Shown piece by piece: positions 16,715-26,241 of a DNA stretch of 64,000 nucleotides. The notes beneath the pieces are model-generated. The model was given only the letters and a program-made list of their open reading frames with translations, was not told the origin of the DNA and did not search any database. The position numbers were made by a program, and so were the translations under genes. The DNA is taken from NCBI GenBank assembly GCA_036389035.1, contig DASVQQ010000026.1:1-64000 (forward strand), read 5' to 3'. The stretch is from Jatrophihabitans sp. GTDB taxonomy: Bacteria > Actinomycetota > Actinomycetes > Mycobacteriales > Jatrophihabitantaceae. The stretch's first letter is position 1. Every line of letters begins with the position of its first letter.

Positions 16715-16847
16715 TCGCGCCCGTCCGATCATCACCCGGCGCAGACGAGCGGCCGCGCCGGCCGGTGACCCGGCAGGAGCACCGATTGTCACACGCTCAC
16801 ACCCCCGGCTCCGCGCCGAGGTGCCTAGGACGCGCGCCGTCAGCGCC

Positions 16848-17606
16848 TCACTCGGCGAACCGGTTGAGCGCCCGCAGCGACAGCGCGCTGAGGGCCAGCC
16901 CGGTCAAGACAATGGTCAGCACGCAGGCCCCCAACGAGCCCCAGTGGATGTCGGGGTAGAGCACCAGGTCACGCAGGCCGATGATGACGTAGCTGACCGG
17001 GTTCAACTGGGCGAGTGTTCTGAGCGGGGTGGCGAGCAGCTCCAGGGGCACGAAGTTCGGGGTCAGGAACAGCAGCGGGAAGAAGATGATGAACGACGCG
17101 TTGGTGGTCTGAACGTTCTTGGTCTTCAACGCGATCGCGATGGCGATGCCGGCGTAGGCCACCCCCCACAGCGCGGCCAGCAGGATCAGCAGCACCACGC
17201 CGACCAGGCCGGAACGCACCCGGGCGCCGAAGGCGAAGCCGATGAGCAGCACCAGGGTCGACACCGTGACCCCACGCACCAGGTCGGCCGCCAGCCGTCC
17301 CCAGAAGATCGCGGTGCGCTTGATCGGGGCCGCGAGCAGTTTGTCGAGGTAGCCGATGTCGATGTCGGTGACCATCGCCAGGCCTGAGGTGGCCGAGCTC
17401 ACCGCGAACACCAGCGACACCGGCACCTGGAAGGCCACGTAGTGCTGGCCCTCGAGGAACGGCGTGCTGGACGGGAAGATCCGGTTGACCTGCCCGATGT
17501 TGACCACCATGAAGAACACCGGGATGAACACCGCCGGCAGGGTCGCGGCAGGCAGCCGCCAGACCTCTCGAACCGCCCGGCGGGCCAGCAGCAGGGTCTC
17601 TCTCAT
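16848..17606 (-). CDS. ABC-2 type exporter permease (DrrB-like)
   Basis: The 252-residue product has the six-helix layout of ABC-2 permeases, with strong hydrophobic segments such as AVFIPVFFMVVNIG, VSTLVLLIGFAFGA, LVGVVLLILLAALWGVAYAG and FIIFFPLLFLTPNFV, and the conserved LRTLAQLNPVSYVIIGLRDL region before the last helix. It forms the membrane channel of a drug or lipid exporter in the plasma membrane. The ATG overlaps the stop of the ATPase gene by four bases, indicating translational coupling. The substrate cannot be told. Confidence 0.9.
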   Translation of the reverse strand: MRETLLLARRAVREVWRLPAATLPAVFIPVFFMVVNIGQVNRIFPSSTPFLEGQHYVAFQVPVSLVFAVSSATSGLAMVTDIDIGYLDKLLAAPIKRTAIFWGRLAADLVRGVTVSTLVLLIGFAFGARVRSGLVGVVLLILLAALWGVAYAGIAIAIALKTKNVQTTNASFIIFFPLLFLTPNFVPLELLATPLRTLAQLNPVSYVIIGLRDLVLYPDIHWGSLGACVLTIVLTGLALSALSLRALNRFAE

Positions 17607-18592
17607 GCCGCCGCCTCCGGAGCGCCGCCCTCGATGCGCCGGCCGGTGGAGGCCAGGAAGACGTCATCGAGGGTCGGTCGGGACAGCGCCACCGTGCCCG
17701 GCCGGATGCCCGCGTCCACCAGCAACCGCACCACGTCGGCCACCGCGGCCGCGCCGTCCTGCACGTAGACGGCCAGCCCCTCGCTGGCGTCGGTGACGTG
17801 GTCCAGCCCTGGCAACGACGCCAGGGCCGCGCGCGCCGCCTGGTGCTCGTCCGGTCGCAGGCCGATGGTGATGACGTCACTGCCCAGCTCTGCCTTGAGG
17901 GTGTCCGGAGTGCCGGCTGCCACCAACCGGCCGTCGTCGATGATGGCCAACCTCTCGCACAACTGGTCTGCCTCTTCCAGGTACTGAGTGGTCAGGAAGA
18001 TGGTGGTGCCGGCGGCGTTGATCCGGCGGACCTCGTCCCAGACCGTGGCCCTGCTGGCCGGGTCGAGCCCGGTGGTCGGCTCGTCGAGGAACAGCACCTC
18101 AGGCTCGTGCACCAGAGCCGTCGCCAGGTCGAGCCGGCGTCGCATGCCGCCGGAATAGGTCTTGACGGTGCGGTTGGCAGCCTCGGACAACCCGACCAGC
18201 CCGAGCAGCTCCGCGCAGCGGCCGGCCGGATCGGGCACCCGGTACAGCGCGCACTGCAGTTCCAGCAGCTCGCGGCCGGTCTGGGTCGGGTCGAGCCCGA
18301 CCTCTTGCAGGGCCACCCCGATGTGGCAGCGCACCTCGGCCGGGTCCTGGCGCACGTCCACCCCCGCCACGGTGGCGTGGCCGTCGCTGATCGGCAGCAA
18401 CGTGCACAGCATCCGCACGGTCGTCGTCTTGCCGGCTCCGTTCGGGCCCAGGAACCCGAACACCTCGCCCCGCCGGACGGCCAGGTCGATGCCGCGGACC
18501 GCCTCGATGTCGTCCTGACCGCGGCTGCCGCGGTAGCGCTTGACCAGCCCGCGCACTTCGATCGCCAGCTTGGCATCGACCTGTCTGACCAC
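17603..18592 (-). CDS. ABC exporter ATP-binding protein (DrrA family)
   Basis: The product has Walker A GPNGAGKTTT near residue 50, a Q-loop, signature YSGGMRRRLDLATAL, Walker B VLFLDEPTTGLDP and an H-loop-position Gln in FLTTQYLEEAD. The C-terminal DrrA-type extension (AVYVQDGAAAVADVVRLL through RPTLDDVFLASTG) is present. I use GTG 18592, which places KLAIEVRGLVKRY near the start; the longest frame begins at a TTG with a poor context. It is coupled to the permease gene downstream and powers export. Confidence 0.9.
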   Translation of the reverse strand: MVRQVDAKLAIEVRGLVKRYRGSRGQDDIEAVRGIDLAVRRGEVFGFLGPNGAGKTTTVRMLCTLLPISDGHATVAGVDVRQDPAEVRCHIGVALQEVGLDPTQTGRELLELQCALYRVPDPAGRCAELLGLVGLSEAANRTVKTYSGGMRRRLDLATALVHEPEVLFLDEPTTGLDPASRATVWDEVRRINAAGTTIFLTTQYLEEADQLCERLAIIDDGRLVAAGTPDTLKAELGSDVITIGLRPDEHQAARAALASLPGLDHVTDASEGLAVYVQDGAAAVADVVRLLVDAGIRPGTVALSRPTLDDVFLASTGRRIEGGAPEAAA

Positions 18593-18855
18593 GTTGCCCC
18601 ATTCCCCGACACCCACGCCGTGCCGGCTTGGCCGGCTGGCACGCTTGATCGTCGCATCCGGCCCCGACAACCGGCGCGACGGCGCCGACCACGCGCAGAG
18701 TCTGGCAGTGCTCGCTCCGGATCACCTCCGAATTGTTGCCGGCCGACGTCGCACGCACCTGGCGCCCACGCCCAGGACGCACCGCCGGGTCCCGGCAGGG
18801 TAGAAACATCGGTGTGCAGCCGAACCCGGACGACCAGTCGCAGGAGAGCTGAGCC

Positions 18856-19920
18856 GTGGACCTCGATTCCGCCGCTGAGGAGCTCTACGGCGTGCCCGCC
18901 GACGAGTTCGCCGAGCACCGCACCCGGCTGGCGGCCCAGGCGAAGGCGGCCGGTGACAAGGCACTGGCGGCCAGCATCGGCAAGTTGCGCAAACCGGTGC
19001 TGGCGGCGGCGCTGGTGAACGAGCTGGTCCGCGGCGAGCCGGCCGAGCTGCAGGAGCTGACCGAGCTCGGCGAGCAGATGCGCAACGCGCACCGCAACCT
19101 GCTCGGGCCTGAGCTGCGAGCCCTGTCCGAGCAGCGCCAGCAGCTGCTGCAACGGCTGACCGAACTGGTGCGCGAGACCGCCGAGCAGACCGGCCGCACC
19201 GTCACCGAACCCGTGCTGGCCCAGGTGCGCAGCACCTTCGAGGCCGCCATCGCAGACGAGGCGGCCGAGGCCGCGGTGCTGTCCGGACGGTTGACGGTGG
19301 TGCTGTCCTACACCGGTTTCGGTGAGGTGGACGTCACCGACGCGGTGGCGGCGCCGGTTCGCAGGCGGCACCTGCGGTCGGTGCCGGCCGGCGCCGAGGT
19401 GTCGGGCAAGGCCGACCCGGAGACCGGCGACGAGGGCACCGCGGAGCCCGCGACGAAGAAGGCCAGCAGCGGACGCGCTGCGACCACCGGCAAGGCAGCC
19501 GCCTCCGGCAAGGCAGCCGCCTCCGGCAAGGCAGCAGCCCCCGGCAAGGCAGCCGCCGAGAAGCAGGCCGCTGGACCCGCCGGTTCGGCCGAGCAGGCCC
19601 ACCAGCGGCGCCTGCAACGCCAGCAGGACCAGTTGCGGCGGGCCGAGGCCGAGCACGCCGACGCCGCCCGGGTGCTGGAACAGGCACAGGACGAGGCCGC
19701 CACCGCCAGCCAGCGCCATCAGGAAGCCACCGCGCAGGTGGAGCGGTTGCGCGCGCAGCTGGAGGAGGCCCAGGAGCTGGCCTGGGAGGCAGGTCAGGCC
19801 CGCCGGTCCGCCGAACGGGCCCGGCTCACCGCCGAGGAGGAGGCAGATCGGACCGCGGCCGCTGTGCAGGCAGCCCGCCGCCAGCTGGCAAGCCTGGAAT
19901 CGGACCGGGAGTCGGATTAA
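18856..19920 (+). CDS. Coiled-coil protein with Ala/Lys-rich linker
   Basis: The GTG-started, 354-residue product has a globular N-terminal helical domain (LRKPVLAAALVNELVRGEPA is typical of an actinobacteria-wide hypothetical family). It is followed by a low-complexity linker with four near-identical GKAAA units between residues 210 and 235, and a long C-terminal coiled coil rich in Glu, Arg, Gln and Ala. An AGGAG site precedes the start. No enzymatic motif is seen. A structural or nucleic-acid-associated role is possible but unproven. Confidence 0.75.
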   Translation: MDLDSAAEELYGVPADEFAEHRTRLAAQAKAAGDKALAASIGKLRKPVLAAALVNELVRGEPAELQELTELGEQMRNAHRNLLGPELRALSEQRQQLLQRLTELVRETAEQTGRTVTEPVLAQVRSTFEAAIADEAAEAAVLSGRLTVVLSYTGFGEVDVTDAVAAPVRRRHLRSVPAGAEVSGKADPETGDEGTAEPATKKASSGRAATTGKAAASGKAAASGKAAAPGKAAAEKQAAGPAGSAEQAHQRRLQRQQDQLRRAEAEHADAARVLEQAQDEAATASQRHQEATAQVERLRAQLEEAQELAWEAGQARRSAERARLTAEEEADRTAAAVQAARRQLASLESDRESD

Positions 19921-19947
19921 AGAGTCGGACTAGGAAATCGGATCAGC

Positions 19948-20754
19948 TCAGCCGAGCAGCGCCAGCTGCCGGGACTGCGCCACCAGCCGTCCGGTCGAGT
20001 CCCAGATCTCGAAGTCCTCCTCGTGGTAACCGTCGATCAGGTAGTTGGTGCTGACCCGGCAGGCCAGCCAGCCCGGCGCCGGCCGGGCCCGGACGTGCAC
20101 GCTCAGCTCGATCGTCGTCGAGAGGTACTGACCGAGCTCGAAGACCGCCGGCGGCGCCATGTCGACCAGTCCGGGTAGCGCCATGGTGTCGGCCTGCCGG
20201 CCACCGGCCAGCCGCATCCAGAACTCGGCCCGCGCCTGCCCGCTCGGCGAGCCCTGACGCCAGCCGGGCAGCTTCGGCGTCCGGCAGTCCAGCCGGCCGG
20301 TGATGCCGGGCGCCACCAGCTCCGACTCTCGGGGCAGCTCGCCGCTGAACAGGTCGAGACAGTCCTGCGGAGGAGGCAGCACCGGCGCGCTGCCGGACAC
20401 GAGGGTCGGGCCGCTCGCCTGGGACAGGTCGGCGAAGCTGGCCACCACCCGGACCAGCTCCTGGCCGTCCTGCAGCAACCGGGCCTCACCGGTGGCCAGC
20501 CGCCGGCCGGAACGCCCGGTGTCGACCCGGATCTCGGCCGGGCCGGGCGTAACCCGGCGCTGGAAGAACGCCGAGACCGCCAGCGGGTCGGGCTTGCCCA
20601 GCACGCGCTCCAGGGCACGCAGGCAGACGCTCAGCACGTAGCCGCCGTTGGCGTGCGTCTCACCGACCGCCCACCGGTCACTGATGGTGGCCTGGAAGAC
20701 GGGCTCGGAGCCGGTCACGGCGGTGTCGGCGTCGAACGGATGCTGATCGGTCAC
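19948..20754 (-). CDS. Acyl-CoA thioesterase family protein (double hot-dog)
   Basis: The product resembles TesB-type double hot-dog thioesterases. It has an N-terminal strand-helix WAVGETHANGGYVLSVCLRA, where HANGGY corresponds to the first hot-dog helix, a central SAFFQRRVTPGPAEIRVDTG, and a C-terminal second hot dog with ELSVHVRARPAPGWLACRVS and YHEEDFEIWDSTGRLVAQSR. I start at GTG 20754 because the 21 extra residues of the longer frame are low-complexity. The enzyme would hydrolyse acyl-CoA in lipid metabolism. The substrate is unknown. Confidence 0.8.
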   Translation of the reverse strand: MTDQHPFDADTAVTGSEPVFQATISDRWAVGETHANGGYVLSVCLRALERVLGKPDPLAVSAFFQRRVTPGPAEIRVDTGRSGRRLATGEARLLQDGQELVRVVASFADLSQASGPTLVSGSAPVLPPPQDCLDLFSGELPRESELVAPGITGRLDCRTPKLPGWRQGSPSGQARAEFWMRLAGGRQADTMALPGLVDMAPPAVFELGQYLSTTIELSVHVRARPAPGWLACRVSTNYLIDGYHEEDFEIWDSTGRLVAQSRQLALLG

Positions 20755-20834
20755 GAGCGCCGACGCTGCCCTAGGCGGTACCGGCAGGCAAGGCGATGTC
20801 GATGTGGTGTGGCCCACCCTGAAAGGATGTCGGT

Positions 20835-21137
20835 ATGGAGATGACCGGGTGGATCAGCGGACAGGTGTTCTTTCAGACCGTCGACCAGGGTGAGGTCGAG
20901 CAGATCAACGCGTTTCTGAATTCGCGTGGGATCATCTCCCAGGTGCTCACCCAGAGCGAGCACATGATGCTCGACCCCGCTGACCCGTCGGTCGGGGTCA
21001 CCTCCGAGCGGTTCAGCATGGCCATCCAGCTCGGCGGCTTTCCGCAGGTGATCGGGCCGGTGCTCAACGAGCTGATCCAGCGGGCGCACGGCGGCGGTTG
21101 GGAAGTCGAGGACAGCGCGGGGCCGGTCGGCGACTGA
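20835..21137 (+). CDS. Conserved small hypothetical protein (100 aa)
   Basis: ATG 20835 follows AAAGGA by 7-8 bases. The product has alternating strand and helix patterns (GQVFFQTVDQGEVEQINAFL, FSMAIQLGGFPQVIGPVLNE) suggesting a compact alpha/beta fold with no membrane segment. It is divergent from the thioesterase. No family name is known to me. Confidence 0.65.
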   Translation: MEMTGWISGQVFFQTVDQGEVEQINAFLNSRGIISQVLTQSEHMMLDPADPSVGVTSERFSMAIQLGGFPQVIGPVLNELIQRAHGGGWEVEDSAGPVGD

Positions 21138-21149
21138 GCCGGGCGCTGT

Positions 21150-21749
21150 TCAGCCGCGCGGCGCAGTCGCCGCCCGGTTCGTCCAGACGTCGATGGTGAA
21201 ATCGGAGTCGGTGACCTGGGTCTGGCGTGGCAGGCCGAGGATGCTGTCGAGAACCCCGTGCAGCGTCTGGGTGTTGAGGATCCGCTCGGCGAACTCGTGC
21301 CGGTGGTGACAGGCCAGCACGGTGGCATCGCGCCCCAGGCTGTTGCGGGCCGCGGTCGCCAGCGCCGCCCACGAGGCCAGGTCGAGGCGGTAGCCGACCT
21401 GGTGCAGCACGATCAGGTCGAACCTCTCCTCCGTGGGCCACTGCTCGGGCAGCCGCATCCACTGCAGATCGACGTTGGACAGGTGGGCGGTACGGGCCCG
21501 CGCCTGCGACAGCGCCGGCCGGTTGTCATCGGCGGCCAGCACCCGGTCGCTGCGCCGGGCCAGGCCGGCTGTCAGCTCACCGGCGGCGCAGCCGGGCTCG
21601 AAGGTGTTGCCGTACCGGGGGTGGTTCAGCGCGGCCAGCAGCAGGTCCCGGCGGCGCTCGGCCTGCCAGCCGCTGCGCATGTGCCACGGATCCTCGCTCA
21701 TGCCGTACAGGTCGTTCAGATGCTCAAGGTCGCTCGGGCTGGTCATCAT
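21150..21749 (-). CDS. SAM-dependent methyltransferase (NodS-like)
   Basis: The 199-residue product shows class I methyltransferase motifs: motif I NTFEPGCAAGELTAGLA with the glycine-rich SAM loop, an acidic strand end RVLAADDN, and FDLIVLHQVGYRL at the motif IV position. The N-terminal LYGMSEDPWHMRSGWQAERR is characteristic of NodS-type methyltransferases that act on amino sugars or small metabolites. It is a single gene, convergent with the small gene at 20835. Confidence 0.8.
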   Translation of the reverse strand: MMTSPSDLEHLNDLYGMSEDPWHMRSGWQAERRRDLLLAALNHPRYGNTFEPGCAAGELTAGLARRSDRVLAADDNRPALSQARARTAHLSNVDLQWMRLPEQWPTEERFDLIVLHQVGYRLDLASWAALATAARNSLGRDATVLACHHRHEFAERILNTQTLHGVLDSILGLPRQTQVTDSDFTIDVWTNRAATAPRG

Positions 21750-21984
21750 CAGGGCACCCCGCTGCTCACCGGGTTCGGCAGCGCCTCAACGGCAAGGCTG
21801 CCGAGCCCGGACCTGACGGCTTGCTTGCTGAGCCGCTTCGAAACTAACAGGCATTTCCCGATCCGGCCTGCTGTGAGCGTTCAGCCGCGTGGCGAGCGGC
21901 GGCGTCCAGCGCCGGCTTGTCAGCCAGTACCCGGCGTCAGCGTAGGTTGAGCCGTGGCACGCCGACGACCTCTGGAGACCACCC

Positions 21985-22347
21985 ATGGCTGTGACCGCTT
22001 TTCAGGACCTGCCGCTAGCTGACTCCGACTACTCCTGGGACGGCGCCGCCGCTGAGAAGCGGGTGCGCGCCTGGGCCGGCGCGCAGGACGAGCCCAACCC
22101 GCGCTACCGCGACGCCCATGCCTGGTACGACGCGGAGAAGAAGGCAAACTTCACCGCCTACAAGCTGCTGATCGCCGACGTGCTGGACGGCAAGCTGGTC
22201 GCGATCCCTCGCGCGGTGCACGCGGCGGCGGCGGTGCTACAGGGCTCGCGTGGCGGAATCAACCTGCCGGACAAGGACATCGCCCGGGTCAAGAGCCACC
22301 TCGCCAAGTACTACGCCAAGCTGGCTGAGACCCCACCCTGGCAGTAA
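21985..22347 (+). CDS. Conserved hypothetical, phage-protease-associated-like domain
   Basis: The 120-residue product ends with a domain reading IPRAVHAAAAVLQGSRGGIN then LPDKDIARVKSHLAKYYAKL. This resembles the C-terminal segment seen in many phage prohead-protease or DUF2213-type proteins, where a helix pair ends in HLAxYY. Here it stands alone with a short N-terminal region. It sits among chromosomal genes, and a phage origin is possible but not shown. Confidence 0.6.
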   Translation: MAVTAFQDLPLADSDYSWDGAAAEKRVRAWAGAQDEPNPRYRDAHAWYDAEKKANFTAYKLLIADVLDGKLVAIPRAVHAAAAVLQGSRGGINLPDKDIARVKSHLAKYYAKLAETPPWQ

Positions 22348-22492
22348 TCCGCAGTCATGCAGGCAGCGGGGCCAGGCGGTCACCCTGGCGGTGGGCTCCA
22401 AGCCGGCTTTGGCGGCGTAAATGATCATCGCCAGCGGCGCTCCATGACCTCTGGGTCATAAACCCCCATGCCCTGGTCTGGAAGGCGGGCCC

Positions 22493-25400
22493 TCATCCGA
22501 GGGAACCAATGACCTCCGCGGATCGAACGCTGAGCAGTGGAGACTCGAAGGTGGTGAGTAGCCGACCCGGGAAGTGCCGGTCATACCACTGCTTCTTCGT
22601 CTCCCACCTGTTCTGGTAGGCCGCATCGTCGAGCATGCCGACGTGCTCCCAGTACCACACTTCGCCCCGTGCTGTGATGGTGAAGTCCGGCAGGACGTAG
22701 GTGCCGTCGGGAGCATAGAGGGGCATTTCATAGACGAACGGTATGTCGCGTTCGAAAAGCATGTTGGCGATGATCACCTCACTCTTTGAACGAACCATAT
22801 ACGTGGTGAGAGTGGAGTGGATCTTGCCTTCCTCGTACCAACCACCAAGCTTACGTAGCTCTTCGGGAACGGGGTTGAAGCTGAAGAGCGATGCATTCAC
22901 AGCCAGCAGTCGTGACTGCTCAAGGCGTCGCATCGACAATAGTGGGGAGATATCCTCCTCGATGAGGAGCGTGCAGTGCCTGGCCGCTCGAGTCAACCCC
23001 GTGTAGAACAACTCACGCGAGAGCAGGGCCCTTCGATGCTTGGGAACCACGAAGTAGATCCGATCGAACTCACTACCCTGCGCCTTGTGAATCGACACTG
23101 CGTAGGCGAGTTCGAGATTTTCCTCGACGGACTCCTGGGGGCGCCACTTGCCGTCCGGCGTCTTGCCGAGATCCTTCCCGTAATCAACTCCGAGATGGGG
23201 TTTCGTTGAGAACCCCACGCGGAAATGCTGAGGACGGAACCCGGAAGAGTGCAACTTCTTGGAATCGAAAGGGTGCGGACGGGTGAACCCCATTTCTCCG
23301 TTATAAACCTCCACCCGCTCGTTAACCCGTGTCTCCTGGTTGTACGCCCAGATGCTGTCAGATCGCGGCCTGTTCCTGATCTGGATGACTTTGTCGTTGA
23401 GCGCGATCCCATCTATCTCGCGAAGGTCCGCGGCAGACCGACCGTGGACGAATTGCTGGAATGCAGCGTTCAGCGCCTCGGTACCGTGCACTTCCCCGCG
23501 GTAGGGAGAGAGCACCTGCATCCGCTCGGGCCTCAGGTAGTCGCCGAACGCGGTCTTCCAGAATCGCCACTCCGCCATTCCGTCCTTGACCACACCCGTA
23601 TCGGTCTCAATATCCGATACGACTTGGTTGACCAGCTTCCCCGTCAGGTCCTCCTGTCCGCTCCAGTACAGGACTCTCAGATCCTTATCGACTTCGCCAC
23701 CCTCTTGAACGCGGGCCAGGATGTCTTCGGCAGGCGCGGTATCGGCAGCCTCCACCGACATCGCCGGGCTGCGTCGACGGTATGCGTCGGCCAGGTCAAG
23801 GATCCCCGTGCCCTGGTCAAGCGCCCGATTCTCCATCTGGCGCATGTTGACGCTGAGTTCACCGACAGCGCCCAGCGGCTGGAGCCAATCGATGATGTCG
23901 GCGAACACTCGGCCCCGCCCGATTGGCGGAAGCTGGCTCGGGTCGCCAACAAGCACCAAGCGACGGACTGAGTTCCAGTTGATCGCGCGGAACAGGGTTG
24001 CCAGCAAATCCAGGCTCAGCATCGAACACTCGTCGATGACGTAGGTGGTGAACGCGTCCTCACGTGCGCCACCCCGTCGCTTGAAAGTGAAATTAGCGTT
24101 CAGCCACCCCTTCTTGGCCAGGAAAGAATGAACCGTGGACGTCTGTTCCCGGCGGCCGGTGCGTTCGCGTAACCTCTCCGCGGCCTTTCCCGTCGGAGCC
24201 AACAGTTGCACGCTTGCGCCGGCGCCTTCGGTGCGCTCGATCGCATCCAGCAGAGACTTGACCACCGTGGTCTTGCCAGTGCCCGCCTCGCCCGCGAGCA
24301 CGCACAGCGCCTTTGGAAAGATGCCGAGGCACACTTCGGCCTGGCCTACTATCGCGGCGTTGTAATCGTCGGCGACGCGTGCTGCTAGAGGGCTGTTCGG
24401 GTCACGAAGACTGCCGCGCCAGCGCTCCTCAGTCATCGGCACCTTCAGGACGATGCTGGGCCGCTCCTCAAGCCTGCGCAACTGCTCCTCAAGTAGGCGC
24501 TCATCCTGGTAGGCATCTTTGAGGTACACCCATGGCTCCCCTTGCTCCGCTCGGATGATCAGAGCGCCTTCGAGTTCATCTCGGTCCGCTTCAAGGTGCT
24601 GAGGAGTGAATTGATGCCGCTTCCAGTCGGGATACCCGCTGAGGCGCTCGTTGACTTCGTGGATCAAATTCGCCCCTGCGATGAACACGTCCGCCTGCTC
24701 ATTGCGCAGCCGCTCAACGCATAACGATCGCAGCCTCCTCGGGTCGTCAGGATCTGCCAGCGCGGCTCCTCCCAGCTCAGGAGAGGGCAACATCCCGTGG
24801 TCGATCTTGGTGAAGCTGATCGTGTCGTCGGCGCCATCCCCGACGAACTGCTCAGCTAGAACGTAAGGATTGGCGGCCACCTCGGCCGCAGTGGCGGTGA
24901 GCCCATAGGATTCGGGATCAGTTCCCAGGATCTTTCTGAGTTGTTGCCCCGGCAGGTCAAACCGCACTAGGACGTCGGCCAACATCAGTCGCTGGCTGCT
25001 GTCCATGAGGTTCCACCGTCGGCGAACGGCCTTCACCTCCGGATCGCTGAGGTTGGCATCGGCGAGTGACCCTGTCCCGTCAAGGAAGGCGAAGATCGCC
25101 GACTTGGCCTGGTTGCCGGTTCCCTTTTCAGCCTCGGCCTTGAACCACGAGATCAAAGCCGGCGCCTGAAGGTGATCCAAAACCCCAGCCATCCCCGGAT
25201 AGAGCCCCCGTGCGTGCCAAAGGAACCCAACCTGCGAGTGCAGCCACGCGAGCCGCCGAGGCCACTCCTCCGTACTGTCGCCCATCTGCTGCAGTTCGGT
25301 CACCGACTCGATCAGGCGCTCGACGATCTCCAACGCCTCGTCATCTCCGAAGAGGCGAGTGGCGTACTTGAAGTTGCGTGGATTCGGTGGAACGACCAGA

Positions 25401-26092
25401 AAGCGTTCCGCCTTCTCGGGTTGATCCTTGTAGACGTGATACGGCAGGCGCAAACCTTCGTCCGGGTAGTGCGACGTGAGGTCTACTGCCCATACGAAGC
25501 CCCCGCCGTAGTCCTTGCGAGCTTCGGGTGTCATGCCGTCGTAGTTCCGGATCCGAGACAGGCGCTTAACGCGGGAGGCACCAACGATGACGTACTTGGG
25601 CGAGTCCTCCCGACTGAAGGGGTTGCTGTAGTTGGCGTAATAGAAGACGAGGCTGCTCTCCGGCTGTATCCGGTTCAGATAGTCCTCGGCATACTGCCTT
25701 CGTTTGTCGTAGTCGTATTGGCGCTTGCCGCCCCATGCCCGCACTTCTTCTCGGTACATCTCCTCGAACGGCCAGATGCACACCGTCGATGCGGGCATCT
25801 CCCAGGTGATCCGTTGCTCAGCCGGGTACCAGGATGGGGGGTCCGAGAAGCCGGTAATCGAGCTGTCACCAAAAGCGTTGATCGAATAGACACAAGGAGG
25901 AATGCCGTCCAGGCCATCGCAATGCCTGCCCGCGTTCGACTGCTCCCACGGGAGATCGCGGGACTCTCGGATCGCCTCGCCTGGAAACGAATGGGCTCCC
26001 ACGCAGTAGGTGTTCGTCGCCGGCTGCTGGCACACCCGCCCGTTCCAGCCGTCCATGTGCCAGGCGATCCGTGCCGACAAATGATTGGTCAT
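22493..26092 (-). CDS. RecD-like superfamily 1 helicase with N-terminal Cys domain and C-terminal nuclease-like domain
   Basis: The 1199-residue product has a RecD-type motor. Residues about 400-440 read AAEVAANPYVLAEQFVGDG like the RecD2 helix-hairpin region. Walker A GEAGTGKTTV is near 600, motif II VIDECSML near 690, motif III VGDPSQLPPIG near 715, and motifs V/VI SIHKAQGSEFD and YTGLTRAARH near 1000-1040. The N-terminus has WHMDGWNGRVC and four cysteines (21, 30, 58, 67) that could bind metal. The C-terminal about 100 residues (KSEVIIANMLFER, LPDFTI, WYWEHVGML) fit a restriction-endonuclease-like fold. Together with VapBC next door and lower GC, this suggests a single-gene DNA-processing defence factor; that role is inferred. 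Confidence 0.8.
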   Translation of the reverse strand: MTNHLSARIAWHMDGWNGRVCQQPATNTYCVGAHSFPGEAIRESRDLPWEQSNAGRHCDGLDGIPPCVYSINAFGDSSITGFSDPPSWYPAEQRITWEMPASTVCIWPFEEMYREEVRAWGGKRQYDYDKRRQYAEDYLNRIQPESSLVFYYANYSNPFSREDSPKYVIVGASRVKRLSRIRNYDGMTPEARKDYGGGFVWAVDLTSHYPDEGLRLPYHVYKDQPEKAERFLVVPPNPRNFKYATRLFGDDEALEIVERLIESVTELQQMGDSTEEWPRRLAWLHSQVGFLWHARGLYPGMAGVLDHLQAPALISWFKAEAEKGTGNQAKSAIFAFLDGTGSLADANLSDPEVKAVRRRWNLMDSSQRLMLADVLVRFDLPGQQLRKILGTDPESYGLTATAAEVAANPYVLAEQFVGDGADDTISFTKIDHGMLPSPELGGAALADPDDPRRLRSLCVERLRNEQADVFIAGANLIHEVNERLSGYPDWKRHQFTPQHLEADRDELEGALIIRAEQGEPWVYLKDAYQDERLLEEQLRRLEERPSIVLKVPMTEERWRGSLRDPNSPLAARVADDYNAAIVGQAEVCLGIFPKALCVLAGEAGTGKTTVVKSLLDAIERTEGAGASVQLLAPTGKAAERLRERTGRREQTSTVHSFLAKKGWLNANFTFKRRGGAREDAFTTYVIDECSMLSLDLLATLFRAINWNSVRRLVLVGDPSQLPPIGRGRVFADIIDWLQPLGAVGELSVNMRQMENRALDQGTGILDLADAYRRRSPAMSVEAADTAPAEDILARVQEGGEVDKDLRVLYWSGQEDLTGKLVNQVVSDIETDTGVVKDGMAEWRFWKTAFGDYLRPERMQVLSPYRGEVHGTEALNAAFQQFVHGRSAADLREIDGIALNDKVIQIRNRPRSDSIWAYNQETRVNERVEVYNGEMGFTRPHPFDSKKLHSSGFRPQHFRVGFSTKPHLGVDYGKDLGKTPDGKWRPQESVEENLELAYAVSIHKAQGSEFDRIYFVVPKHRRALLSRELFYTGLTRAARHCTLLIEEDISPLLSMRRLEQSRLLAVNASLFSFNPVPEELRKLGGWYEEGKIHSTLTTYMVRSKSEVIIANMLFERDIPFVYEMPLYAPDGTYVLPDFTITARGEVWYWEHVGMLDDAAYQNRWETKKQWYDRHFPGRLLTTFESPLLSVRSAEVIGSLG

Positions 26093-26241
26093 CCGTAGTC
26101 CTTCGTCGATTGATCCGTGTCATGCAGTGGGACAAAGAAGTCAAACTACAGTCATTTCTCGGAGCCGGCCCGGCCAGACTGGAGTATCAGGAGGTCAGCA
26201 CTGCGAGCGCATCCACAGCAGGCGGTCTGGCGGCGCCTTCG

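Noticed and set aside
17992..19719. 575-residue minus-strand open frame spanning the coiled-coil gene and the ABC ATPase
   Set aside because: It is made of a Gly/Leu-rich antisense part and a frame-shifted ATPase part, and it crosses two well-supported genes on opposite strands.
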